Positions 1 to 5,694 of a DNA stretch of 6,056 nt are shown in pieces. This DNA is from Terriglobia bacterium (GTDB taxonomy: Bacteria > Acidobacteriota > Terriglobia > UBA7540). Both the position numbers and the translations under genes were made by a program. Below the pieces are notes generated by a model, which searched no databases, was not told the origin of the DNA, and saw only the letters and a program-made list of their open reading frames with translations. Every line of letters begins with the position of its first letter. Position 1 is the first letter of the stretch. Where the stretch lies: NCBI GenBank assembly GCA_030040515.1, contig JASHTO010000263.1:1-6056 (forward strand), read 5' to 3'.

Positions 1-474
1 TATCTCGCACTCCTCCGAGCACTGCGAAGAAAACGCATTAACTTCATCGTGGTTGGCGGCGTTGCGGGCGTCTTACAGGGTGCTCCAATCGCAACATTCG
101 ATCTGGATGTAGTCCATTCGCGGACCCCTCAAAATGTCAATCGACTTCTCGCTGTATTGGAGCAGTTGGGCGCCCAGTATCGATTGCCCGGTTCCCGGGG
201 AAAGAAGCCTGAACGCAGTCACCTGATATCTCCGGGCCATCAACTCCTAACGACCCGGCTGGGACCACTTGATTTGCTCGGCACGATTGGCCATGGTCAA
301 AGCTACGATGACCTGATCGGAGACACGACGGAGTTGGAAATTGGACGTGGTTTGAACGTCCGCATCCTCAAATTGGATTTACTCATTAAGTTGAAAGAGG
401 CGCTGGCTGGAGAGAAGGATAAGGCCGCGCTGCCCATTCTACGTCGAACCCTTCAGGAGAGATCTCGAGAGTAG
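1..474 (+). CDS. Nucleotidyltransferase-fold protein (AbiEii/MNT-like), 5' end missing
   Basis: The reading frame is open from the first base of the window to a TAG at 472-474, so 157 residues are visible and the true start lies upstream. The GTG at 49 is in frame but falls inside a conserved strand, so it is not the start. Visible residues 16-20 (IVVGG) followed by D34-L-D36 match the GG...DxD core of the DNA polymerase beta-like nucleotidyltransferase fold, in which the aspartates bind metal. The C-terminal stretch around residues 120-142 (KLDLLIKLKEAL...EKD) resembles the helix that follows the core in AbiEii/DUF6036-type proteins. Such proteins often belong to toxin-antitoxin pairs, with a small partner gene upstream. 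That partner, if present, is off the window. The Arg common before the DxD motif is not seen (sequence PIATFDLD), so activity is uncertain. The fold assignment is fairly secure; the substrate and any toxin role are unknown. Confidence 0.7.
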   Translation, partial: YLALLRALRRKRINFIVVGGVAGVLQGAPIATFDLDVVHSRTPQNVNRLLAVLEQLGAQYRLPGSRGKKPERSHLISPGHQLLTTRLGPLDLLGTIGHGQSYDDLIGDTTELEIGRGLNVRILKLDLLIKLKEALAGEKDKAALPILRRTLQERSRE

Positions 475-600
475 ATGTCGTGGTATGGTGCATTTTCTGT
501 TCTCGCCTGGGCCTTGCGATGTTCTCCATGCCGAGCACCGGGCTGCCCCCCAATCTTTCGCGTACCCGCACCACAAGGCCGGGCCAAATTGCGGCGTGAA

Positions 601-626
601 TGGTACAATGCCCGCCGGAGGAGCAG
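601..626 (+). promoter_or_regulatory. Extended -10 promoter and Shine-Dalgarno for the hydrolase gene
   Basis: TGGTACAAT at 601-609 matches the extended -10 consensus TGnTATAAT with one mismatch. No good -35 is visible about 17 bp upstream, which is common for extended -10 promoters. Transcription would begin near 616. It would be followed at once by GGAGGAG at 617-623, a strong ribosome binding site whose GGAGG core lies 5 nt before the GTG at 627. On this reading the ATG at 600 overlaps the -10 element and would not be transcribed, which decides the start codon. This is inferred from sequence only. Confidence 0.5.
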
Positions 627-1556
627 GTGCCTGGCAGCTCGCGAATCCTGAAGATCATCCGCAACGTGGTGTTGATCCTCGTCATCCTCGTGGCGGGATT
701 CTTTTTTGGCTACGTGCCGTGGTTTTTCGCCGGTCTCGTCACCACTCGCCAATATCACTACCGCGATCCTAACGACGGCAAGACGCCGAACTCCTTCCAT
801 TTGAATTTTAGCTGGGTCGAATTTCCCGCGCCGGATGGAGTCCCGCTGAAGGGCTGGTACGTTCCGGCCGAGGGCACCGCGCGCGGGACGATCATCTACG
901 TCCACGGGCTCAACCGAACGCGAATTGAAATGCTGCCGATGGCTGCGTTTGGACACAGTCTGGGATACGACGGGTTGCTCTTCGACCTTCGGCATCAGGG
1001 AATGAGCGGGGGCAACATTACCACGCTGGGCTACCAGGAGCGATTGGATGTGCTGGGCGCCGTGCGCTGCGCCCTGGAGAGCGAGCACGCGCCGCGGCCC
1101 GTCATCGTCTGGGGTATATCGATGGGCGCGGCAGCGTCGTTGCTGGCGGCCGCCGATTCGCCCGACATTGCTGGGGTGATTTCTGACAGCTCATTTGACT
1201 CCATGCTGGGCACGATGCGGCACCACCTGCGGCTTTTCATCCATCTGCCCGGCTTTCCCATTGCGGATGAGGTCGCTTACTTAACCGCTTGGCGAGGCCA
1301 TTTCCACGTTGCGGATTTCGATTGTGTGAAAGCTGTGGAGCGTATCGGCGACCGGCCAATCCTTTTTGTCGCCGTCCGGGGTGACCGCCGCATGCCGCCC
1401 TCTGTGGCTCAGAAACTCTATTCTCAAGCCCGGAGCCCGCTCGCAAAGATTATCGTCCTGCCCGGCACGCGCCACGGCGAGGGTTTTAACCAGGCCCGGG
1501 AGCCCTACGAAAAAGCGGTTACGGATTTTCTCAACAGTCTTCCGGGAGGAAAGTAA
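627..1556 (+). CDS. Membrane-anchored alpha/beta hydrolase (serine hydrolase)
   Basis: A protein of 309 residues from GTG 627. An in-frame ATG at 600 would add nine residues, but the GGAGG ribosome site at 617-621 and the -10 box favour GTG. Residues 6-12 are basic, followed by one hydrophobic helix at about 13-37, which suggests a signal anchor with the catalytic domain outside the cytoplasm. The hydrolase domain follows: the oxyanion-hole HG at 93-94 (YVHGLN), the nucleophile elbow G163-I-S-M-G167 with Ser165, a likely acid Asp253 (RGDRRMP) and the catalytic His283 (GTRHGEG). The order and spacing fit the BEM46/ABHD13-like and prolyl-oligopeptidase-related hydrolases, which cleave esters, amides or peptides; the substrate cannot be read from the sequence. 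It stands alone, with its stop 33 bp from the convergent stop of the radical SAM gene. Family is confident; topology is inferred. Confidence 0.88.
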   Translation: MPGSSRILKIIRNVVLILVILVAGFFFGYVPWFFAGLVTTRQYHYRDPNDGKTPNSFHLNFSWVEFPAPDGVPLKGWYVPAEGTARGTIIYVHGLNRTRIEMLPMAAFGHSLGYDGLLFDLRHQGMSGGNITTLGYQERLDVLGAVRCALESEHAPRPVIVWGISMGAAASLLAAADSPDIAGVISDSSFDSMLGTMRHHLRLFIHLPGFPIADEVAYLTAWRGHFHVADFDCVKAVERIGDRPILFVAVRGDRRMPPSVAQKLYSQARSPLAKIIVLPGTRHGEGFNQAREPYEKAVTDFLNSLPGGK

Positions 1557-1589
1557 GACCCCGCCTGCGATTCTTGGAAGCCGCCGCGA

Positions 1590-2561
1590 TCAGGCAGTTC
1601 CAGCGGCGACAAATTCGCCTACCTTCTTCGAAAGTGAAAAAATCTCGCTGATTTGAACCAGGCCGGCAAGCTTGTACTTGGCGAAGGAGGCGAGCCCCGC
1701 GGAAGCAATGCATCCGCACTCGGAGCACACGGGCCGCCCGCCAAATTGGCAGGGAGTGATGGACGTGGTGAGGTCGGAGGAGATGCAGGCGGTGATTTGC
1801 GCGAACATACATTCTCGCGGTGTGGTCGGCGGGTTCTGAAACCCTCTTAGCAGGCTGTCTGGAGCCTCGATCAGCGGGAATTCCCGGCTCAACCGTCGCA
1901 GCTCCTCCAGCACCGTCATGCGGTCCGCAGGAGTCAGCCGTTCTTCGCTCACCTCGCCCTCCTGCGGCGTGTAGAGGCTGAACCAGATTTTTCGAGTTTC
2001 CTTCTGCGTTGACCAGAAGGTAACAAATTCCTGCAAATAATCCGCGCGCTTCAGCAGTTGCCGCGTGATCGTGCAATGAATATTGATTTTGTGCCCGGCA
2101 ATGTGCTTCAGAATGCGCTCGTAAGTGGCAGGAGCGCGGCGGCGGTCGTGTTCGGGCGCCAGCCCGTCAATGGAGACGGCAATGTAGAGATTGGAAAGCT
2201 TTCGCCAGGATTCGGGAATGGGCCGCACGGCGCTGGTGACCACCATCACCTCCACTCCCATGCTCTCCAATTTGGGAAGCAGGACTTCCAGCTCGCGATA
2301 GCGCACCAGCGGCTCGCCGCCCACAATCGAAACGTGCAGTGGACGATAGTGCCGCACCAATCCCAGAATGCCGTTCACCAGGTGATCCCCCTTGGCGTCG
2401 CTCAAATCGCGCAAGGTGGTTGCGCCACCCAGGTGGTCTGAGCCGTAGGCGTAACATCCCGGACATTGCAGCGGGCATTCCTTGGTGATTTCGACGGATA
2501 GAAACGGTTTTTGGCCCTTCAAGACGCGGCCCCACGCCGGGATCAGGTCACTATTTCTCAT
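1590..2561 (-). CDS. Radical SAM protein with C-terminal cysteine cluster (SPASM-like)
   Basis: A protein of 323 residues. C29-x3-C33-x2-C36 (ECPLQCPGCY) is the classic radical SAM motif that binds the [4Fe-4S] cluster reducing S-adenosylmethionine. GGEP at 81-84 is the SAM amino-group contact, and VSIDG at 129-133 fits a later barrel strand. The C-terminus holds six more cysteines: C251, C259, C271, C279, C282 and C284. The group C271-x7-C279-x2-C282-x-C284 suggests an auxiliary iron-sulfur cluster, as in SPASM/twitch enzymes that modify peptides or cofactors. No precursor peptide or partner enzyme lies nearby, so the substrate is unknown. The start is supported by a purine-rich AGAAGGA just upstream of the ATG, although its spacing is short. 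The gene is divergent from the dehydrogenase and convergent with the hydrolase. Superfamily is certain; specific function is not assigned. Confidence 0.9.
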   Translation of the reverse strand: MRNSDLIPAWGRVLKGQKPFLSVEITKECPLQCPGCYAYGSDHLGGATTLRDLSDAKGDHLVNGILGLVRHYRPLHVSIVGGEPLVRYRELEVLLPKLESMGVEVMVVTSAVRPIPESWRKLSNLYIAVSIDGLAPEHDRRRAPATYERILKHIAGHKINIHCTITRQLLKRADYLQEFVTFWSTQKETRKIWFSLYTPQEGEVSEERLTPADRMTVLEELRRLSREFPLIEAPDSLLRGFQNPPTTPRECMFAQITACISSDLTTSITPCQFGGRPVCSECGCIASAGLASFAKYKLAGLVQISEIFSLSKKVGEFVAAGTA

Positions 2562-2850
2562 CGTCCTTCTCTCTTCTCCCTGTCGGCGCAGTCACCCCGT
2601 CAGGCGCAAATCCTATACCATCATAAACTATGACAAGTCGAGTTTATTCAGTTGGATTGTTTATTAGAGTCTACGGTTGCCCGGCCCCACTCCACACCTC
2701 AGTCGGCCGCGCGAATGAAAAATCACTTGGGCCAATTGGGAATTTGATTTACTGTCGTGACGTGAGCAAGGCAGATGCGCGCAATTTGACCCTCAGGCGG
2801 ATGCCCACGCAAATCAGGATTTCAGACGGTTTCGAAGGGAGAGGTAAGGT
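2562..2850. other. Divergent intergenic region between radical SAM and MDR genes
   Basis: 289 bp with no credible gene. The part from about 2604 to 2670 is clearly more AT-rich than its surroundings and is where promoters would be expected. On the minus strand, two -10 candidates for the radical SAM gene are TATAGG with an upstream TGG (reads across 2620-2612) and TATGAT (2625-2620); neither has a good -35. On the plus strand, TTGACC at 2786-2791 resembles a -35 but has no convincing -10 at the right distance. The dehydrogenase ribosome site GGAGAGG lies at 2838-2844, 6 nt before its ATG. An 8-bp palindrome CCAATTGG sits at 2732-2739 and could be an operator, but nothing else supports that. 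Confidence 0.35.
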
Positions 2851-3879
2851 ATGAAAGCCGTACGATTTCACCAGCATGGCGGATTGGACGTTCTGAAGTA
2901 CGAGGACGCGCCGGAGCCCAAGATTCTGGCCAACGAAGTGTTGGTAAAAGTGAAGGCATGTGCGCTGAATCATCTCGATGTGTGGCTGCGCGGCGGCGTG
3001 CCGGGTTGGAAGCTCGAGATGCCGCACATCGTGGGCAGTGACGTTTCGGGTGAAGTGGTGGAAGTGGGTTCGCTCTCGACGCGCGTCAAGCCCGGCGACC
3101 GCGTGCTCCTCTGCCCGGGTGTGAGCTGTGGTCAGTGCGAAATGTGCTTCCGGGGATTGGACAGCGGCTGCCGCCGATTCACGGTCCTGGGTGTATTCAT
3201 GGACGGCGGGTACGCGGAATACGCTAAGGTTCCGGAAGTGAACGTGCTCCCCATTCCCGCCGATTTGAGCTTTGATGAAGCCGCCGCCGTGCCGCTGGTT
3301 TTTCTCACCGCCTGGCACATGCTTTTCACCCGCGCGCAATTGAAGCCGGGCGAGGAGGTGCTCGTCATCGGAGCAGGTTCGGGCGTGGGCAGCGCGGCGA
3401 TTCAAATCGCCAAGTTGGTGAACGCCCGCGTGATAGCCACCGCAGGCGCCGGCTGGAAGCTGGAAAAAGCCCGCGAGCTGGGCGCGGACGAAGTGATCAA
3501 CCACACCCGGCAGTCGATTGCCGATGAGGTGAAGCGCCTTACTCGCAAGCGCGGAGTGGATGTGGTGGTGGACCACGTGGGTGCGGCGGTCTGGGAAGCC
3601 TGCTTTGAATCGCTCGCCACCTACGGGCGCCTGGTGACCTGCGGAATGACCACCGGAGCGGATTTGAAACTGAACGGCCAGGGCCTTTTCGCGCGCCAAA
3701 AGACGATTCTCGGCTCATTTATGGGAGGCAAGGCGGAACTGCTGGAAGCCCTGAAATTCATCGGCCAACGCAAATTGCGAGCGGTGATTGATTCCGTGTT
3801 TCCATTGAAGGAAGCGGCCGCCGCGCAGCAAAAAATGGAGGGAAGGGAATTCTTCGGCAAGATTCTGCTGCACCCTTAA
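2851..3879 (+). CDS. Zinc-binding alcohol dehydrogenase / quinone reductase family oxidoreductase (MDR)
   Basis: A protein of 342 residues, full length for the medium-chain dehydrogenase/reductase family. The start is fixed by GGAGAGG 6 nt before the ATG and by the typical opening MKAVRFHQHGG. The N-terminal GroES-like domain contains C93, C96, C99 and C107, the four ligands of the structural zinc lobe. The catalytic zinc ligands are changed: the usual Cys of CHTD is Asn40 (LNHLD), and the usual His of GHE is Ser63 (GSDVSG). The Rossmann domain follows, with VIGAGSGVG at 172-180 binding a nicotinamide cofactor. The C-terminus (GREFFGKILL) is typical of the family. This combination suggests a quinone-oxidoreductase-like or enoyl-reductase-like NAD(P)H enzyme, not a classical alcohol dehydrogenase. 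It is probably monocistronic: hairpins and a separate promoter lie before nuoB. The substrate is unknown. Confidence 0.92.
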   Translation: MKAVRFHQHGGLDVLKYEDAPEPKILANEVLVKVKACALNHLDVWLRGGVPGWKLEMPHIVGSDVSGEVVEVGSLSTRVKPGDRVLLCPGVSCGQCEMCFRGLDSGCRRFTVLGVFMDGGYAEYAKVPEVNVLPIPADLSFDEAAAVPLVFLTAWHMLFTRAQLKPGEEVLVIGAGSGVGSAAIQIAKLVNARVIATAGAGWKLEKARELGADEVINHTRQSIADEVKRLTRKRGVDVVVDHVGAAVWEACFESLATYGRLVTCGMTTGADLKLNGQGLFARQKTILGSFMGGKAELLEALKFIGQRKLRAVIDSVFPLKEAAAAQQKMEGREFFGKILLHP

Positions 3880-3916
3880 TCTGCACGCCATTGGGTAGCG
3901 GCGAAGCTGGAATTGC

Positions 3917-3935
3917 GGCAGGGCTTGACCCTGCC
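3917..3935. repeat. Perfect 7-bp hairpin after the MDR gene
   Basis: GGCAGGG (3917-3923), loop CTTGA, then CCCTGCC (3929-3935). It begins 38 bp after the dehydrogenase stop. There is no U-run after the stem on the plus strand, so it is not a textbook intrinsic terminator, although it could stop or stabilise the transcript. It resembles a short interspersed palindrome of the REP kind. Confidence 0.6.
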
Positions 3936-3959
3936 CTTGGGTCCAGTGAAATCGGCTAA

Positions 3960-3978
3960 GGCACCCGCCAGGGGTGCC
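3960..3978. repeat. Second perfect 7-bp hairpin upstream of nuoB
   Basis: GGCACCC (3960-3966), loop GCCAG, GGGTGCC (3972-3978), followed by CCTACG. It lies 24 bp after the previous hairpin and has the same 7-5-7 geometry. The pair looks like one composite palindromic repeat placed between the dehydrogenase and nuoB. A GTG in its right arm (3974) opens the nuoB frame upstream but is not a plausible start. Confidence 0.6.
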
Positions 3979-4025
3979 CCTACGCCGGAATTTCAAATCG
4001 ACCCACTACCGCCCGAGGCTGAAGG

Positions 4026-4054
4026 TTGTGGAATTGAGCGCGGAGTGCGATAAT
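4026..4054 (+). promoter_or_regulatory. Predicted promoter directly abutting the nuoB start
   Basis: TTGTGG at 4026-4031 (weak -35), a 17-bp spacer, and GATAAT at 4049-4054. An upstream TG at 4046-4047 makes an extended -10 (TGCGATAAT, one mismatch to TGnTATAAT). The -10 touches the ATG at 4055, so transcription would start near 4061, just before a second in-frame ATG at 4064. If it is used, the nuoB mRNA would be nearly leaderless and start at the second Met. A competing reading is that GGAG at 4042-4045 is a ribosome site 9 nt before ATG 4055 on a longer transcript. Confidence 0.45.
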
Positions 4055-4573
4055 ATGAATGCCATGGGAGCACCAACTCAAACTGATCAGCAATCCGGAT
4101 TCGATGGCCTCATCTTCACCAAGCTCGACCAGGCGGTGAACTGGGCGCGGCGGTCCTCAATTTGGCCGATGAGTTTCGGCCTGGCGTGCTGCGCCATTGA
4201 GATGATGTCGGCGGGCGCGTCGCGCTTCGATTTGGCGCGATTCGGCGCGGAGGTCTTCCGTGGCTCGCCGCGCCAGGCGGATTTAATGATCATCGCCGGA
4301 CGCGTGGCCCAGAAGATGGTTCCGGTCATTCAGAAGCTCTACGCGCAGATGCCGGAGCCCAAATGGGTGATTTCGATGGGTGCGTGCGCGACTTCTGGAG
4401 GCGTCTTCAATAACTACGCCATCGTGCAGGGCATCAACCAGTTCATTCCTGTGGACGTTTACGTTCCGGGGTGCCCGCCCCGGCCCGAGCAGCTCATCTT
4501 CGCTATTAACATGCTGCAAAAGAAAATTGACAACCAGCGCGGCACCTTCAAAGCAGCCGTTCTTCACCAGTAA
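4055..4573 (+). CDS. nuoB: NADH-quinone oxidoreductase subunit B (complex I, cluster N2 subunit)
   Basis: 172 residues from ATG 4055; an ATG at 4064 is a possible alternative start. NuoB (PSST) sits at the junction of the peripheral and membrane arms of complex I and carries [4Fe-4S] cluster N2, which passes electrons from NADH to quinone. All four N2 ligands are present: tandem Cys45-Cys46 (GLACCAIEM), Cys111 (MGACATSGG) and Cys140 (VPGCPPRPE). Their spacing equals that of the E. coli protein as I remember it. Other hallmarks are SRFDLARFGAEVFRGSPRQADL (split here as SRFDLARFG and FRGSPRQADL), PKWVISMG and GINQFIPVDVYVPG. Length is normal and nothing is broken. No nuoA or nuoC flanks it, which is unusual because nuo genes are normally clustered: the upstream gene is an MDR dehydrogenase and the downstream gene is convergent. 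It may be an isolated working subunit or a second copy. Confidence 0.96.
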   Translation: MNAMGAPTQTDQQSGFDGLIFTKLDQAVNWARRSSIWPMSFGLACCAIEMMSAGASRFDLARFGAEVFRGSPRQADLMIIAGRVAQKMVPVIQKLYAQMPEPKWVISMGACATSGGVFNNYAIVQGINQFIPVDVYVPGCPPRPEQLIFAINMLQKKIDNQRGTFKAAVLHQ

Positions 4574-4574
4574 A

Positions 4575-4649
4575 AGGGATAAGGGGCAAGGGAAATCACG
4601 GCTCCTCAAGCAACTTGCCCAGCTCACATTTCCCTTGTCCCGAGTCCCT
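4575..4649. terminator. Long imperfect inverted repeat between convergent nuoB and CopD-like genes
   Basis: A 22-nt arm at 4575-4596 pairs with a 22-nt arm at 4628-4649, with 18 of 22 positions complementary. This includes 10 uninterrupted pairs next to the loop (CAAGGGAAAT with ATTTCCCTTG). The loop is 31 nt. An alternative 7-bp pairing, GGGCAAG (4584-4590) with CTTGCCC (4614-4620), competes with it. The repeat starts 2 nt after the nuoB stop and ends exactly at the stop of the opposite gene, so a bidirectional terminator is the natural reading. There is no strong U-tract on either strand. Confidence 0.55.
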
Positions 4650-5066
4650 TCACCGCAAATACGCCGAAATCAACACCACAACGACTCCCAGAATGAAGGC
4701 GACCAGAAGCCACTGCCGGCGGCGGACACGCAGCGGCTCAAATAATCGGAAGGGAATGGAGAGGCCCAGGACGATTGCGAAGAGAATGAAGGACAGAAGG
4801 ATTTTGACCGTCAGAAATTCCCACGCCCGGCCCCACGGAATCTCCCGGAAATAATAACGCGTGTTGTAGATGCCGGAGAGCAAGAGAAGCGCGATGGCGC
4901 TGCAGATTGCCCAGCGGAATCGCCCGGCCACGGCGCTGGAAAGCGCCTCGCGCTGTTCCGCGCTGAGGACTTCCAACGAGGGAATGAGGATCAGAAGCAG
5001 AAAGCCCATTCCCCCCAGGCCCACCACGGCGGCCATTAAGTGAATCCACTGCATGAAAGTAGCCAT
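4650..5066 (-). CDS. CopD-like integral membrane protein
   Basis: 138 residues with four predicted transmembrane helices at about 7-29, 52-68, 84-106 and 119-137. Conserved-looking features include WIHLMAAVVGLGG in helix 1 (His9), the GIYNTRYYF turn after helix 2 and TVKILLS with Lys88 in helix 3. These match small bacterial proteins annotated as CopD family (copper resistance D domain) or related four-helix membrane proteins; a role in copper or haem handling is only a family-level guess. The first ATG (5064-5066) is used here; ATG 5052-5054 is an alternative, and neither has a strong ribosome site. The stop abuts the inverted repeat shared with nuoB. The dehydratase gene upstream on the same strand is 267 bp away, beyond a repeat element, so co-transcription is doubtful. 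Confidence 0.75.
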   Translation of the reverse strand: MATFMQWIHLMAAVVGLGGMGFLLLILIPSLEVLSAEQREALSSAVAGRFRWAICSAIALLLLSGIYNTRYYFREIPWGRAWEFLTVKILLSFILFAIVLGLSIPFRLFEPLRVRRRQWLLVAFILGVVVVLISAYLR

Positions 5067-5079
5067 AAACTCAACCCAG

Positions 5080-5109
5080 ATTCTATTAGGATTCCAGCCC
5101 TCGGAGCAA
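5080..5109 (-). promoter_or_regulatory. Possible promoter of the CopD-like gene
   Basis: Reading the minus strand, TTGCTC (5109-5104) is followed by an 18-bp spacer and TAGAAT (5085-5080; five of six matches to TATAAT). Transcription would start near 5073, only about 7 nt before the ATG, giving a very short leader without a ribosome site. The -35 is weak, so the call is tentative. Confidence 0.3.
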
Positions 5110-5128
5110 GATTGAAGGCTGGCGGTAC

Positions 5129-5230
5129 TGTCGCAGTTTGAATTCTGTAGCGACGCTCATAGAGCGCCGCTACAGCGATGGGCGGCTGGTTACGATGTGA
5201 GGAGCCGGCTCCCAAAATCAAACTGAGACA
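5129..5230. repeat. Nested inverted-repeat element (MITE/REP-like)
   Basis: The right end, TCAAACTGAGACA (5218-5230), recurs in inverted orientation at the left end as TCAAACTGCGACA (reads 5141-5129), 12 of 13 identical. Between them lie a large hairpin at 5145-5175 and a 12-bp perfect palindrome, GGAGCCGGCTCC, at 5201-5212. The whole 102-bp unit fills much of the gap between the dehydratase and CopD-like genes and has no coding potential. The architecture is that of a small non-autonomous mobile or interspersed repeat. From memory, similar TCAAACTGAGACA motifs recur in Acidobacteriota genomes, but I cannot check that here. Confidence 0.55.
5145..5175. repeat. Strong hairpin inside the nested repeat
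   Basis: CTGTAGCG (5145-5152) pairs with CGCTACAG (5168-5175), and CGCTC (5154-5158) with GAGCG (5162-5166). There is one A/C mismatch between the two blocks and a 3-nt ATA loop, so 13 of 14 pairs form. It is too far from either stop codon to be an ordinary terminator and lacks a U-tract. It is better seen as the core of the surrounding element. Confidence 0.7.
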
Positions 5231-5333
5231 CCATCTGCCTTGCTCATCGAAGCGAGATAGAGCCTTGGGAAGCGTGGGGGCTGGCTAAAGCTCGATCTAT
5301 TCCTGAATCTGGAAGCAAGGTTAGCGCAACCGA

Positions 5334-5624
5334 CTAAGGAAGCAACGAGCGGAGGGAATCAATTTTGCCCGCCAGTTCAAAGTCCTTGTGGGTTACCCCG
5401 CCTTCGCTGTGCGTGGAAAGGCTGATGCCCACCACGCTGTAATTGATGGTGATGTCGGGATGATGCCCGGCGGCTTCTGCTGCCTGGGCGATCTTATTCA
5501 CAAAGTCGATGCCGGGTAGGAAGGATTTGAAGGTGAATTTCTTGCGGAGTTCTTTGTTTTGATAGGACCAACCTTGCAGTTTCGCCAATCCCTGGTGAAT
5601 TGCTTCGTCGCTAAGCGCCGCCAT
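5334..5624 (-). CDS. Pterin-4a-carbinolamine dehydratase (PCD/DCoH family)
   Basis: 96 residues, the normal length for the family. The enzyme dehydrates 4a-hydroxytetrahydrobiopterin to quinonoid dihydropterin, which recycles the cofactor of aromatic amino acid hydroxylases in the cytoplasm. The signature GHHPD at 53-57 provides His54 and His55, and His72 (LSTHSEGG) is the third active-site histidine. The 18-residue spacing between the first and third equals that of the mammalian enzyme. Trp19 (LQGW) and the NYSVVGISLSTH strand are also typical, and the C-terminal segment DFELAGKID closes the fold. The start is well supported by AAAGGAG 5 nt before the ATG and by a good promoter. No phenylalanine hydroxylase gene (phhA) lies in the window, so the physiological pterin partner is unknown. 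Bacterial homologues are named phhB when linked to phhA. Confidence 0.94.
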   Translation of the reverse strand: MAALSDEAIHQGLAKLQGWSYQNKELRKKFTFKSFLPGIDFVNKIAQAAEAAGHHPDITINYSVVGISLSTHSEGGVTHKDFELAGKIDSLRSLLP

Positions 5625-5629
5625 GGTGG

Positions 5630-5636
5630 CTCCTTT
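5630..5636 (-). promoter_or_regulatory. Shine-Dalgarno of the pterin dehydratase gene
   Basis: On the minus strand AAAGGAG ends 5 nt before the ATG at 5624. This is near-consensus and confirms that start. Confidence 0.8.
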
Positions 5637-5665
5637 CGCGGGACCCGCCGGAAACAGACAAACTC

Positions 5666-5694
5666 AGTATAGGAACGCGCACGGGTCAAGTCAA
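5666..5694 (-). promoter_or_regulatory. Sigma-70-type promoter of the pterin dehydratase gene
   Basis: On the minus strand TTGACT (5694-5689) and TATACT (5671-5666) are separated by exactly 17 bp, each matching the consensus at five of six positions. Transcription would start near 5659 and give a leader of about 35 nt that contains the ribosome site. This is the best promoter in the window and suggests steady vegetative expression. Confidence 0.75.

Noticed and set aside
453..1088. Minus-strand open frame of 211 residues
   Set aside because: It is antisense to the hydrolase, whose catalytic motifs are intact, and has no recognisable features of its own.
2749..3699. Minus-strand open frame of 316 residues
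   Set aside because: It is antisense to the clearly conserved MDR dehydrogenase and is His/Arg/Ala-rich without motifs, as expected for a shadow frame in GC-rich coding DNA.
3974..4054. N-terminal extension of nuoB from GTG 3974
   Set aside because: It would start inside a hairpin repeat and add 27 residues not typical of NuoB; there is no ribosome site and the predicted nuoB promoter lies inside it.
2851..4573. MDR dehydrogenase and nuoB as one operon
   Set aside because: A 175-bp gap containing two hairpins and a promoter separates them, and their functions are not linked.
5036..5221. Minus-strand open frame of 61 residues between the CopD-like and dehydratase genes
   Set aside because: It runs through the nested inverted repeat and overlaps the CopD-like start; it has no domain.
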